Below are positions 44,890 to 56,991 of a DNA stretch of 64,000 bases, piece by piece. This DNA is from Auriscalpium vulgare (lineage: Eukaryota > Basidiomycota > Agaricomycetes > Russulales > Auriscalpiaceae). The notes under the pieces were generated by a model. It saw nothing but the letters and a program-made list of their open reading frames with translations, had not been told where the DNA came from and ran no database searches. Position 1 is the first letter of the stretch. The number at the start of each line of letters is the position of its first letter. The stretch covers positions 1,550,001 through 1,614,000 of the forward strand of contig JAHBBC010000012.1 in the NCBI GenBank assembly GCA_019915015.1, given 5' to 3'. The translations under genes were made by a program, and so were the position numbers.

Positions 44890-47800
44890 ATGTCCTCCTC
44901 GTCCGATTTGTCTCTTCCCCCTACCACTCCCTTCCCCGTCAGAGTCATATCCATACACTCAAAGCCCTTCTCCTCCATTGCCCGCGGAACTCGCCTCATC
45001 ACATATGCCTTCAAGTCAACAGGCACTCCCGGAGCGCCCTCTGAGCTCTTCGGCACCTGGGACTCCCCGGTCGAGGGCACAGTCAGTAGGTGGTACATCA
45101 AGGAGCACGACGTTGTCTCCAGGCCTACGCGCGTCGTCTCCATCCAGGAGCCCTGCAAGCATGAGATTCAGCAGGGCGGCCTCTGCGCAGTCTGTGGTGC
45201 AGACATGACACGGTGCGTTCGCCGTTTCCGTCACGATTCTGTGCTCATGCTATGCAGGCTGGATTACACCGGCTTCTCAGATGTCAATCGCGCGTCCATC
45301 CAGATGACACATATTGCGAACGGCCCCACTGTCTCCTTCGCAGAAGCGCAGCGCATCGAGCGCGAGACCGCCGCACAGCTGCGCAAGGCTCGCAAGCTCT
45401 CTCTCATCGTCGACCTGGATCAGACTATCGTGCACGCCACGGTCGACCCCACTGTGGGTGAGTGGATCTCGGAAGGGGAGGCGTGGGAGGAGCGGCACCG
45501 AAAGAGAGCTGGTTCGGCGGGCAAGGACAAAGCGAATGGCGAGGAGGATGACTCGGATGACACTGTCTCCGATGACGACGACGAGGTCAATCCGAACTGG
45601 GAGGCGTTGAAAGACGTCAAAAGGTTCCGGCTGGGGCCTGAGTCGTTCGGTATGCCGGCTGCCCGCCCATCTGGGAAGGCGAAAGGCAAGGAGAGGGCAC
45701 TTGAGAACCAGGGCTGCCTTTACTACGTCAAACCTCGGTGCGCAGCACATATCCATACACCACAAGTGTGCACTGACCGCTTTGCTGACAGCCCAGGGTG
45801 GCAAGAATTCCTCAGCCACGTCGCCACCAAGTATGAAATGCATGTTTATACGATGGGTACGCGTGCTTATGCCGAGGAAGTCTGCGCGGCCATCGATCCT
45901 GAGGGGAAGTTCTTCGGTGGCCGTCTGCTGAGTCGTGATGAGAGCGGAAGTGAGTACGCATGCCCTCTGTGCCTGCGAAGTTCACTCACAGCGCGCGAAG
46001 GTATGACACAGAAGAGTTTGGAACGTTTGTTCCCTGTGGACACGTCGATGGTTGTTATCATAGACGATCGTGCAGACGTATGGGATTGGGGGCCCAATCT
46101 CGTCAAGGTCATCCCTTGTGAGTCAATACCACATTGTAACTCTTATCAATGCTCATATGACACTCTCATCCAGACGACTTCTTCGTCGGCATCGGCGACA
46201 TAAACTCGACATTCTTGCCCAAAGTCGACGCATCTGCACTACCATCAATACCTCCAGGCTCCCCAGGAGACCCGACACGAAGATCAACGCCTACCCCTCC
46301 GCCTGCCCTACCTGTACCCGGCTCTCCACCATCATTAACCTCTGACTCTACACTCGTGGCCGCTGCAGATGTTGCCGAGGTCGACGAGGCAGAAATCGTG
46401 AAGAAAGATATGCTCACACGAAATTCCCTGGCTCTGGAGGCACAGGTCGAGGAACGACCCCTAGCCAAACTCCAGGAAGAGCTCCAAGAAGTCTCTGATA
46501 AGGAGGAAGATGCGGAGAAGGCCGTCGATAGCACGTCTGCCGAGGAACCTTCAGCGACGCCACCCGATTCGAAGCCCCCAGAGAGCCCCAAACATCATCG
46601 CAAGCCTCTGCTAAAGAATGACGATGTCGAGCTTGAACGAGTCAAGAAGGTACAGCTTTCGGGACGACCGCATATGTGTAGACTAACTCAATCTATCAGA
46701 TACTGGACGCCGTACATCAACGCTATTATGATAATTACGATAGGTCGAAGCGGCCGACGAACTCCAGGACGATCGTACCGCGCTATAATGTTTCCAAATA
46801 TGATACCAGAGTAAGGTTTGTCCGATTTCTTCATGGAGAACGTATACTGACAGGCTGGACAGGAACTTATCATTAATATGCGAAGGGAATCTTTATCCGG
46901 AGTGTATCTCGTGTTCTCCGGCGTAATTGCACTTGGCTCTAAACCTCAGGACTCGGACGTCTGGCTCCTTGCAGAAGCCTTCGGTGCGAGATGTTCCACG
47001 GAGATCTCCCGGCAAACCACACACCTGGTGGCAGCTAAGGCGAGCTGATACTCAACTTGCAACACGCTACTCATCATCTGACTCGTTTATGTAGCGCACC
47101 GTCAAAGTCGACCGAGCCCACGAGCGCGGCGGCATCAAAATAGTCTGGCTCGCTTGGTTTGTGGACTCAATCGCGCGCTGGGCGCGGCAAGACGAGACGC
47201 CCTACCTCATCTCCGACCTCCAGCAGCGCCCGGACCCGCGCGGTGCGGACACGGCGAGTTCCTCGCCCGTGCTGGATGCGAATCAGATTTCGTCTGACCC
47301 GGAGCCCGATGCAGATGACTGGGACGTCGAGCCGGGTGAGCGAGTTAGCAAGGGGATTGAGGGAGACCGCGAGGGTGAGGGCGAGGGCGAGGGCGAGGGC
47401 GAGGGCGAGGAAACCGGGGATCTAGAGGAGGAGCGCAGGAGTATGGAGCGCCTCGATGCGATGGCCTTCGAATTTGAGGCGGATGCGTGGGCGGACGCGG
47501 ATCGTGAGGTTATGGAGGCGATGGCGGAGAGTGATGACGAGGACGAGGACGATGGGGAAGATGGGGACGCGAGTGAAGGCGGAGCAATGAGCAAGAAGAG
47601 CGGCAATGCGAGCGATTCGGATGCTCAGAGTGTCACGAGGTCAGTGATTTCCTTGTTTCTCCTGGCTGCTGTTTGGTTGACAGTATGGCAGTGTCGAGTC
47701 CGCATCGCGGCGAGGAAAGCGAAAACGCATGCGCAGCATTACCCCGCTGGAGACCGCGGGCGCCCGGCCCGACGATGACGAACTCCTGCGGTCTCCTCTC

Positions 47801-48037
47801 GCCAAACGCAAGAAGATCGCAGCAGACCGACGCAACTCGTCTAAGCTGAAGGAGTCAATAGTGGACGAGGAGCGGCCGGGAACTCCGCCGCTTCCGGCAC
47901 CTGCCTTTGATCGCCCCGACGAAGGCGACGAAGACATGGGAGACGAGGATGGCGGCGACTCCGACTCTGACGACGGCGATGGCGACGAGGACGACGACGA
48001 CTTCTTAGCGCGGGAGCTGGAGGAGGAGATGGGCTAG
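44890..48037 (+). CDS. FCP1: FCP1, RNA polymerase II CTD phosphatase
   Basis: Removes phosphate, mainly Ser2-P, from the polymerase II tail to recycle the enzyme. Nine exons (44890-45212, 45258-45737, 45792-45949, 46001-46117, 46174-46649, 46700-46810, 46863-47039, 47095-47639, 47692-48037) give 910 residues. The FCPH domain holds the catalytic DLDQTIVHATVDPTV and MVVIIDDRADVWDW. An acidic insert (about residues 215-265) lies between them, as in other Fcp1 proteins. A BRCT domain follows (SGVYLVFSGVIALGS, TTHLVAAKRTVKV, KIVWLAWFVDSIARW). The tail is highly acidic, with a run of Glu-Gly repeats, and ends FLARELEEEMG. The intron at 47040-47094 needs a GC donor (AAG|GCGAGC). The acceptor of exon 7 could also be nine bases upstream. 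Confidence 0.93.
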
Positions 48038-48287
48038 CGGCACGTACACTCCTGACTTGTGTGTTTATTTCTTATATTGGTGGGACTCAGTATTGTCGTT
48101 GTGCGTGTATAATGTAGTGCTGTATCATACTATACATACCTCTTTCGCAAGTCTAATCACTTTCGGGGGAACCATTCCAATCCATACAACGCAAGGGTGT
48201 AACACGTTACATGTTACACCAGTTTCGAGCACATGCACTAACCGGATAGAATAGTTACTATGTCACACACCCCGATCCCCCTGCCTA

Positions 48288-49159
48288 CTACCTGTCCTGC
48301 ACTACAATCCACTCCTGTGACGGGTTCCCCTGGGAAGGGTTCACCGGCACCGGCAGCTGTGACGGGTTTTCCAGGTGTTCGCAATATAGCTTCCACAACT
48401 TGCCGACCTTCCGCCCCGTCGCATCCTTGAATATTTTCTCGTCGTACTGCTTGTCTTTGAGCGCCGCGTTGATGTCCTGGACGGTGCCCTCGCCGTACCG
48501 CCCCTCCAGCCAGTGGAGAAAGTAGCCTGTCGTTTGGTAGCCCGCGTCCCAGCGGTCTCCGCCAGTTGGGCGCCAGTGCGGAGGTACGAAGCCCGCACGC
48601 AGCCGAACCCAATCTGTGGACGAACTGTGAGAGGCTGAACCGAGGATCCGTATGGGCGTATATAATATTGAGCGTACCGGCGATCCCCTCGATCAAACCT
48701 CCTGGGCAAGTGTCCAGCGCATTGTACTGGAAGCAATGCACGACCTCGTGCGTGAGCACGCCGCGGATCTCGTCTGCCGCGCGGGCTGAGCTGTTCACGA
48801 TGTGCTGGCAGCTGAAGTGAATCTCCTTCTCTGTGGCCGATCCTGTGGTGTACGCGACGCCATCCATATCGCGTAGGACGAGCAAGATCGACTCGAGTCT
48901 AGATACATAGCAGGCGGGAGTCAGCTCGAGAGTAAGGAACAGACGTTCATGAAATGGATGTTCACTTCGCTGGCGCCTTCTCCGTTGTAACGTAGAGCCA
49001 CTGCAGCGTCGCGATGACTGCGTCGCGCATGACCTTCGTAGCATCGACACTGTCTAAGAAGATCTTCACGCCTGGACTGGACAAGTCGTCGATCTTCAGA
49101 ATTAGCTTCGGTATAGGCCAGTCGGGACGCGGCGGGGGCAGTGGTGGAGGCGGGGCCAT
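48288..49159 (-). CDS. Basic secretory protein (BSP) family metallopeptidase-like protein
   Basis: Exons 48966-49159, 48678-48898 and 48288-48613 give 246 residues. The protein shows the HExxH zinc site in GVLTHEVVHCFQYN, then GLIEGIADWVRLRAGFVPPH, which supplies the third ligand region, and WDAGYQTTGYFLHWLEGRYG. These are the marks of PF04450 (plant basic secretory proteins), which also occurs in fungi and bacteria. No N-terminal signal peptide is visible: the start is Pro-rich (MAPPPPLPPPRPDWPIPKL) and then runs straight into the fold, so it may be intracellular. Substrate unknown. Catalysis is inferred from the zinc motif. Confidence 0.85.
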
Positions 49160-49605
49160 AGATGGTGCACGGAGGCTAAGATTGCCGCTCGCCGCCCTAG
49201 TGGTAGTATGAAGGCAACGGCCGTCTGTGCATCACCAAGTCAAGACGATTGGCGCCCTGGCCGTGATGCTAGCTCGTGTATGTGAAATGCACATATGTAC
49301 ATCATGCCATACTATACAGTGCGTCGATGGACATACCCAGTATTGCAGTCACACACAGGAAGCATGTGATAAGTAATCGGTATGGTAGGTATGATTAGTA
49401 CAGCTCGTCGAGGCTAGATATCCTATAGAGAGGAAGGTGATCACAGCGCGCAAGTTCGGTATTTCAGAGCGTATGAGGAACCAACAGTTCGACAGCAGGA
49501 TACAGTCATATTGATACACGTCAGAAACTGCAGATGCATCAGCGAGAGAGGATGGGTAGACGGCGGATACTACTCACCTTCTGCAAGACAGAATATACAG
49601 AACGA
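49160..49605. other. Intergenic, no gene seen
   Basis: 446 bp between the BSP start and the bHLH stop, both genes on minus. It should contain the BSP promoter. Confidence 0.4.
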
Positions 49606-50331
49606 TCAGTTGCTCCGGATGCCAGCGGCAGCCTCTACGCGCAGGACCTCGTCTCGCAGCGCATCTATTCCCTCCTCCAGCCAGCAGCAGTATTCCACTG
49701 CTCGGAACAATACACCGCTCTTCCCTTTCGTCTTCCCTTTCCCGCGGCTGCCGCTGCCTTTCGGCCTCCCGCGTGTTGGCATCAAAGCTCCTGGATTGGC
49801 TCCGGCAGGAGCAAGCAGGGTTGTTAATTGCGCATAGCCTTCTCGGATCGCGTTCCGTCGCTTCTGTTCCGACATGATGTGATTCAGACGTTTCTGCGGA
49901 CTAGAGAGCAGCGGCTTGGTGCGCAGAGCACCGTGAAGTGGTGGTGAGGATGGGGAAGGGTCTAGTGGCGGGAGGTGACGGGGAGACGTGCGCTTGGGGC
50001 CGGTCATGGATGCGACCGAAGGGGAGGGGCCCTCCTTCGTCGGCGAATAAGCAGGTGCGCTGGGGGTTGAAGTAGAGCTGGAGCTGGGCTCATACGACGG
50101 GCTCGTCTGTTGAGCGTCATTGGGGGCAGCCTCCGGATCGAATTCCCAGTTGAAGTTGTCGAGAAAGCCGAAGAGGTCGGTGGTCTCTGATGCGGAGAAC
50201 AAGCCGGCTGAGGACGGAAGCGGAGGTGGGGGAGGAAAGAGAGAGTTGAGTGACGGATCGAAGGCAAAATCAAAGTCTGCGAACGGAGCTGGCGGACGGT
50301 CTGCAGGATGAACTTGCTCTGGCGAGGACAT
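49606..50331 (-). CDS. bHLH transcription factor with long basic loop
   Basis: Single-exon gene of 241 residues. Residues 1-145 are Pro/Ser-rich with acidic-aromatic patches (FADFDFAFDPSLNSLF, LFGFLDNFNWEFDPE) that look like an activation domain. The C-terminal bHLH spans about 147-227: basic region and helix 1 KRLNHIMSEQKRRNAIREGY, with the Glu and Arg residues that read E-boxes, and helix 2 GVLFRAVEYCCWLEEGIDAL. The loop between them is about 30 residues long and full of Gly, Lys, Arg and Pro, including a GRPKGSGSRG AT-hook-like piece. A longer in-frame start upstream exists (50505), but its added residues look like leader sequence. Confidence 0.85.
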   Translation of the reverse strand: MSSPEQVHPADRPPAPFADFDFAFDPSLNSLFPPPPPLPSSAGLFSASETTDLFGFLDNFNWEFDPEAAPNDAQQTSPSYEPSSSSTSTPSAPAYSPTKEGPSPSVASMTGPKRTSPRHLPPLDPSPSSPPLHGALRTKPLLSSPQKRLNHIMSEQKRRNAIREGYAQLTTLLAPAGANPGALMPTRGRPKGSGSRGKGKTKGKSGVLFRAVEYCCWLEEGIDALRDEVLRVEAAAGIRSN

Positions 50332-50701
50332 GTTGGGTGATTGAATGAGAGTGCGGTGTGCGAGTGCGGGGAATTGCTCTCGCTCGGGCATCACTGTTGC
50401 CGGACCTCCGACCGGTGGCCGGAACGTGCCGGCGCAACGGGCCGTCTCCGTGGACAGGCCGGCTCCCATGGATTGGTCACACCGTTTCCCCTCCGATAGG
50501 ATCAACCCTTGGCTTCATATTTGACGCAGTTGGCGCCGAATATCTCACTTTGTCTCTTCATCTGATCCACATGGGGTGTCATGCCGACTGGTCGGACGGC
50601 AAACAGCAGTACGTAAGCCGTTGGCGCCGGAAGCGCCGCGCTGCTATAAGCGATCCTCCCAAACTCAGACCGCGAGCGGCCCTTGCCCGACTTTCCTCAT
50701 C
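50332..50701. promoter_or_regulatory. Shared divergent region (bHLH / small zinc-cluster factor)
   Basis: 370 bp between two transcription factor genes facing away from each other. GC-rich with several ccgg and cggnnnccg half-site-like motifs (for example 50397-50425). No site can be assigned with confidence. Confidence 0.35.
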
Positions 50702-51497
50702 ATGTCGGCCCTCAGCGAGCCATCCCCGGCCCAGGATACGGCCCCGCCGTCGATCGACACTCAGCAGCTGCAGCAACCGCCACAGTCAGATGCTCAGCTA
50801 CAAGCCCAGCTTCAGCAGAACAACGGCCAGCAGTCTATCTCTGATAGTCGAAAATGTGTGGAGCTCGCCGCCCTCGCCGTCTCCTCCGTCGTGCTCATTG
50901 CTCGTCATCAGCCAAGGCACCTGCCGTCAGGCGCGCATGTACTGCATGTCATTCCGGCAAAACTCGCTGCAGTGAGGTTCTGCCATGTCAGGTAGGGCTC
51001 CCCGTCGCTGTCCCCGACGTCTCATTGATTAATGCGTACTGCGGCAGAGCTGCCTGAAGCGCGGCATCGGCGCTACTTGCGCGTACCCGGACCCCGAAGC
51101 CATCGACCACAGCTCACAACAGCAGACACCTGGTTCGTCGTCACTGATGTCATTCATACCCATGTCGGCTGAGGCAACGTGCGTAGCCCCCGGCGTTCCC
51201 CAATTTACGGGTGCCATTCCTCCTTACAACCCAATGCAACCTCCCAGCCTCACCCACCAACAATACTACGAATATAACGGCGCGTTCACTGGCGCGTCCA
51301 CATCTACGTTCCGTCCGAATAAGCGACCACGACCGCTCACAGAAGAGGAGGCCGCAGCAATCACGCGCAACTTCAGCCGTGGGGACTTCTACGTTGGGAC
51401 GAGTGCGCCCATTCGAATCGACCCCCGTTTGCCTGTGAGGCTAACGCTAGGGGAGGGGGATCATGTCCACTTCACCATTGGGGAGTCGCTGGTGTAG
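50702..51497 (+). CDS. Small Zn2Cys6 zinc-cluster protein
   Basis: Exons 50702-50855, 50912-50991 and 51048-51497 give 227 residues. A Gln-rich N-terminus (STQQLQQ, QLQAQLQQNNGQQ-like) leads into the zinc cluster RRACTACHSGKTRCSEVLPC plus QSCLKRGIGATC, spacing C-x2-C-x6-C-x5-C-x2-C-x8-C, split by the second intron between two of its cysteines. The C-terminal half is Pro/Tyr-rich, then KRPRPLTEEEAAAITRNF and a compact end. There is no fungal-specific (PF04082) domain, so it is unlike the large factor at 32-36 kb. Role unknown; sequence-specific DNA binding is likely. Confidence 0.82.
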
Positions 51498-51807
51498 CTC
51501 GTGATCGTTAGCGACATGCAGATGCTTTGTTTTGCACGTATGCTCTGTTTTGTACTCCGATAACTTGCTCTCGTTTGTAAGTCTGTAAAAAATATTACGA
51601 TGTCACTGCGAGTGGTTCTGAGTGTCATAGTTCGGACGCAACGTGATGCATGTTGACGGTCTGTACGGGAAGAGACTCAGCAAGACCCCAAGGCAACACG
51701 ATCATGTTACCACATGCAAAATATCAGAGCTCCGAAGCCTTGGAGTACTTTAAAGTTTCTTACGATCGGGAAAATTTATGAATAGATTCTGAACCAAAAA
51801 CCGTGAG

Positions 51808-51842
51808 GGAATTCCTGGTGCCTAGACGATACCAGGAATTCC
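51808..51842. repeat. Perfect 12-bp inverted repeat (tRNA trailer hairpin)
   Basis: Arms ggaattcctggt (51808-51819) and its exact complement (51831-51842) flank an 11-base loop. It lies 9 bp from the 3' end of the minus-strand tRNA-Leu and before the first T run (51796-51800), so it would be in the primary transcript. Confidence 0.85.
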
Positions 51843-51851
51843 ATCATGACC

Positions 51852-51931
51852 TGACGAGAGTGGGATTCGAACCCACGCCCTTTCGGACCAGATCCTTAGT
51901 CTGGCGCCTTAGACCGCTCGGCCATCTCGCC
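51852..51931 (-). tRNA. tRNA-Leu (AAG)
   Basis: 80-nt class II tRNA. Acceptor stem GGCGAGA pairs with TCTCGTC (one G-U), discriminator A; A box TGGCCGAGCGG; anticodon stem CCAGA/TCTGG with loop CTAAGGA, hence anticodon AAG; variable arm TCCGAAAGGGCG; T arm with GGTTCGAATCC (B box). No intron. Identical to the copy at 60014-60093. Confidence 0.97.
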
Positions 51932-52325
51932 TCTGGGATTCTTTTCCTATTGTGCTGTCAGAATGGGCACAAATTCGGCTGGCCCTGGCTGGCCTCGGAG
52001 ATGGTTACGTCAGTTCTGTGCAGTGTTGTCCTCAGCTCGTTTTCCTCCGCAAACCCAACGTGAGGTTTTTGGATACCCAGTGCCTCCCGCTCGACGCAGC
52101 GGCCGTCTCTCTCCTCTCGCTGCAGAGGCTCCCCTTTCCTGTCACCATTCACACACCGCCACCACAGCTTTCTCTGTGACAGTTTCGTTTCCGGAATACA
52201 CACGCTGCACGCTGCACGTCGGCGCTCCAACCCACGCTCTCTCCACCCACAACCTTCGCCAGCCATCGCGAGTCTCTCTGAACTCCCATCGCGCATGATA
52301 CCTCCCCCATAGAAACTGTATTCCC

Positions 52326-55300
52326 ATGGCCTACAACGGTGGTGGTCAGCGCCCACCGCGCGCCGCACGACCCTCTTTCTCGCAGTCCGCCCAGAATCCC
52401 CTCCCACCTATGCCGAGCTCTCCCCCGTCGTACGCCGACCCCGTGTCTCCCTATGCCGCATACACGCGCCCGCCACCACAGCCCTATGATGGTGGGCGCG
52501 GGTCCGGCGGCGTCTCTTTCCAGGCGGTTGAACGTGGCGACCGCAGCGCGCCGCTCGACCAACGGCAACGGCAACATTCCGCGTACCAAAGCGTCCAACC
52601 CTCCAGCCCCGATCCTGAAAGTGGATTCGCCGCTGATCCATCACTAATGGCCAGAAAGAAGTCCCTTGTTCGTCCAGACCGAGAGAAGATCGAACCTGGC
52701 CATCGTCAGTGGCACTATAGGACACATGCCGCCCAGTTCGAGGGAGCCGATGCTAATCTGGTGCAGCCATCAAGTACGTTGCCCCATGTTGTTCATCTGA
52801 CGCCATCGCCAATGTTGATCCACTCTCCGAAGCGACCGGAAATGCACCAATGCGGGATACGCTACGCCGTGGGCGCTCGTTATTGGGGCGCGAGCAGGAT
52901 GTCCACGAGTCGGGCTTAGCTTTGTTCAAGCGCGGGGCCACTTTGCGACGAAAGCGACTTGCGGCACCTGAGCCCGAACCGCAACGTCGCAAGGGTTGCT
53001 TCTCCAATATCCCCGGCCCCCACGATGCATGGGTCATGTACTGCTATCTCCTCACCGCATGTGTGCCCTCGTTCCTGCTGAGATCGTGCGGTATGTACTC
53101 GGTTTCCCCGTGTTTGCTCCATTTCCAATCTTCTGGTCCTGATGACGCACAGGGATTCGTAGTCCGGAGCAACAACGCGCGTGGCGCGAGAAGATGGGTT
53201 TGCTAAGCATCATTGCGCAACTCATGGCGAGTGTTGGTTTCTTGACCTTCGGGTTCACGGAGGTCGTTTGTGGGAAGCCGCCAAATCGTTTCCACTCGGG
53301 GTTCATCGACACCGGCTCGGTCATCATCCACGGATACGACTACGACTTTTCCCATTTCAATCATCCGGCGGTGGGCAACTTTGACGGTCACAGCAATCCG
53401 CTTTTCGAAGGCAACTGGAATGTCGCGGGCAACGACGCCTCTTTCCTCTTTCAGAATACCAATGGGAATTGTCAAGGTATCATCACGAAAGCATCCAACT
53501 CCAGTATCACGGGCAACAACGGCCACCTGGATTGGTATTTCCCATGCAACGTCTACAACCAGCACGGGACGTCGGCCGTCAACCTGACAGGATACGAAGC
53601 CTCCACGAGCTGTCATCTCACGACTACCGCCCGCAATCAGTTGTCCCAACTGCATCCTCAGGGTCAAGTCTACCTCAGCTGGGATGACGTTCGAAACCAG
53701 TCGCGGAACTTGGCGGTATTTGAATCGTGAGTCGCCTTAATCTACGTCATTTCTAAACAAATCTGAGTTTCGCCTAGATATGTCCTGGACTTGAACCTCC
53801 TGAAATGGCTCAACAAGGGGGAAGTCAACTATCCGCGGATTTTCGACGAGATGATGACGCCCAATGGAACCTTCAACGGCAAAGACATCTCGATGTACAT
53901 GATGCGGACGGGCCAGCGTAAACTCGGGCACTGCCTAGAGGACATCATCGGCGTCGGCTTCATCGACACCAACACGATCGGCTGCGTCGCTTCGGATGTC
54001 GTGTTATATGTCTCCTTGGTTTTCATCATCGGTGTCGTGGCCATCCGCTTCGTCATGGCCGTTATGTTCGCATGGTTCTTTGGCCCTCGTATTGGCGCGT
54101 TCAAGCACGAGACGTACGAGCAGAGGATGCAGCGTATGTCAGAAATCGAGAACTGGACGAACGACATCTATCGTCCTGCTCCTAGCGACTATCGGCCGAA
54201 TGTTGCGAAGAACGGCCTTACTCCCAACAAGAAGGACAAGAAGAGCCATTTTCTTCCTCGACAATCCCGCTTCACGCCTTCGGAGAACGTGCTGAAAGGC
54301 CCTGGGGGTCGTCCCGTCACAGCATATGGGACTGTCGACACCGTCCCATATAAGAAAGGCTCCGCCATGAGCGTGTACGGTGCGCAGTCGTTGTCTGGGA
54401 AGAGCAAGATGACGGACGGTCCTTACCGGGACTCGAGAAGTTCGACTTCCTTGGCTGGCGGCTTCGTCGACAATCCCTGTCCATTCCCTCTGCAGAACGT
54501 CGTCCCGCAGCCGCCCTCAGACTACGAACCATTCAACTTCCGTCTTGCTCATACAATTTGCCTTGTGACCGCGTACTCAGAATCCTTCGAAGGTTTGCGC
54601 ACAACGCTCGACTCCCTGGCGACCACGGACTATCCCAACAGTCACAAGTTGATACTGGTCATCGCTGATGGCATGGTGAAGGGCGCTGGTAACGACAAGA
54701 CGACACCGGAGATCTGCTTGACCATGATGAAGGACTTCGTCATCGAGCCGGAGGACGTGGAGGCTCATTCATACGTTGCCATTGCTGACGGTCACAAGCG
54801 TCACAACATGGCAAAAGTCTATGCCGGTTTCTACGACTACGATGACGCAACCGTCGAGATCTCCAAACAGCAACGCGTGCCGATGGTCCTTGTGGCGAAG
54901 ACAGGCAATCCCCTCGAGGCGAACGATCCAAAGCCAGGCAACCGTGGCAAGCGCGACTCACAAATTGTTCTCATGTCGTTCCTTCAGAAAGTCATGTTCG
55001 ACGAGCGGATGACGACGTTCGAGTACGAATTCTTCAACTCCGTATGGCGTGTGACAGGGATCAGTCCGGATCGGTACGAACTCGTACTTTGCGTCGATGC
55101 GGACACGAAGGTCTTCCCGGATTCCCTCACGCGGATGTCTTCGTGCATGATAGAAGACGAGGAGATCATGGGTCTCTGTGGTGAAACCAAGATAGCGAAC
55201 AAGGGCGAGACGTGGGTCACCATGATCCAAGGTGCGTAAACGTGCATCTCGACGTCGTACGTAGCTAACGCCGCCTCTAGTTTTCGAGTATTACATCTCG

Positions 55301-56991
55301 CACCACATGACGAAGGCCTTCGAATCTATGTTCGGCGGTGTCACCTGTTTGCCCGGTTGTTTCAGCATGTACCGCATCAAGGCCCCGAAGGGCGCGTCTG
55401 GCTATTGGGTCCCTATCCTGGCGAACCCGGATATTGTGGAGCACTACTCGGAGAATGTGGTCGACACCCTGCATAAGAAGAACCTGCTCCTTCTGGGGGA
55501 GGATCGGTATCTGACGACGCTGATGTTGAAGACGTTCCCGAAGCGCAAGAACGTGTTTTGCCCTTCCGCAGTGTGCAAGACCGTTGTGCCGGATACGTTT
55601 GGGATTCTGCTTTCACAACGTCGTCGCTGGATCAACTCGACCGTCCACAATCTTGCTGAGCTGATCCTTGTGCGTGACCTGTGTGGCACATTCTGCTTCT
55701 CCATGCAGTTCGTCGTCGGCATGGAGTTGGCCGGTACCCTTGTACTCCCAGCTGCCATCTCATTTACCCTTTACCTGGTCATCAGCGCCATCATACCCGG
55801 CGGCCCCAACACGACTATTCCTCTGGTGCTCCTGGCCATCGTGCTTGGTCTCCCAGGTCTTCTGATCGTCATCACTACCCGCAAAGTTGCCTACGTCGGC
55901 TGGATGTTGGTCTACCTGCTATCGCTGCCCATTTGGAACGGTCTGTTGCCGGCGTACGCCTTCTGGCATTTCGACGACTTTTCATGGGGTCAGACGCGTA
56001 TTGTTGCTGGCGACAAGGCCGGCGCCGGAGATCACGGCGACAAGGATGGGGAGTTCGACTCAACCAACATTGTCATGAAGCGGTGGGCCGAATTCGAGCG
56101 CGAGCGACGGTGGAAGAGTGGCACCCAGTCCAGGGATTCCGCCTTCTACGACCCGAAAGGTAGTTCGCCGAAGCGGTCAGTATCCTTTGTGATCTTCCTG
56201 ATGCAGAACGCTGACATTGGCGTGGCTGTGGCAGGTACTCCACCGTGTCCAACACTGACACCGGAATGACTCCTGCTTCCCAGGGCTTTGACAGCAGCAC
56301 TGCGGATTCGTATGCGTTCAACAATGTCAACAATCGCCCGCGATATGACAGCAATCAACTTCTCACCCTACCGGCGCCGCTTGCTCTCAACCGTCCCTCG
56401 GCCACCAACGCAGCAGGCTCGTCCTCGTCTGTCGCACGTTCAAGCGAAGATGTCTACAGCGACGGATCCTCTGGGCATCAACGCCTTATCTCCAGCCCCG
56501 CCTCCGCTAATGACTTCTACCCCGAAGACGCCTATACCTCTCCGGCGTCGCCAGCGCCCCGCTACGGAGCATCGCCCTCTCAGGTCCCATTCGAATCTCA
56601 CGTCACACGAACCGCAGGCGGAAGCAGCGCAGTCTTGCGTCAGGCGACCGTCTCCAATCAATACCCGGTCGAGACACCAAATTACCATGCACCTCAGGCC
56701 GGATACTCTGCGTATACTGCTGAGCCAGATGAATATGTGTCGCCAGCGTTGAGCAACGCGATCTCGTACTCTTCGGGGTCCCCGGGCCAACACCCTCGGG
56801 GTGGGCGCGGCGTGAGCCTCTCGGATAATGGCCCCGTACCTGGCCCGGACGGTGTTCGCCGCGTTGCACGCCCTTCTGGACGTCGCCCGTCATCACAGAC
56901 GCCGCAACAAAACCGGTATTCGCGGTCAGGTTCTTTGTACGCGAACCTCCCACCTGGTGCGGCGGCACCGGCCCCTGGTGGCTTCAAGTGA
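52326..56991 (+). CDS. CHS3: Chitin synthase, class IV type
   Basis: Plasma-membrane GT2 enzyme that polymerises N-acetylglucosamine into wall chitin. Exons 52326-52773, 52833-53090, 53153-53726, 53778-55231, 55281-56175 and 56235-56991 give 1461 residues. A Pro-rich start is followed by membrane spans ([35 protein letters not shown]), an extracytoplasmic Asn-rich loop, another span near residue 510, and the catalytic region: [64 protein letters not shown] and [16 protein letters not shown] (QRRRW near 1024). A cluster of C-terminal spans follows, then a long Ser/Pro/Tyr-rich cytosolic tail. No myosin or cytochrome b5 domain is present, which excludes class V/VI; the layout fits class IV as in yeast Chs3. 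Confidence 0.93.

Larger units (their letters stand above)
51498..52325. other. Intergenic with tRNA-Leu, chitin synthase promoter side
   Basis: 828 bp. Apart from the tRNA and its trailer hairpin I see no gene. The 390 bp left of the chitin synthase start is pyrimidine-rich with repeated cacgctgcacgctgcacg at 52200-52217. Confidence 0.45.
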
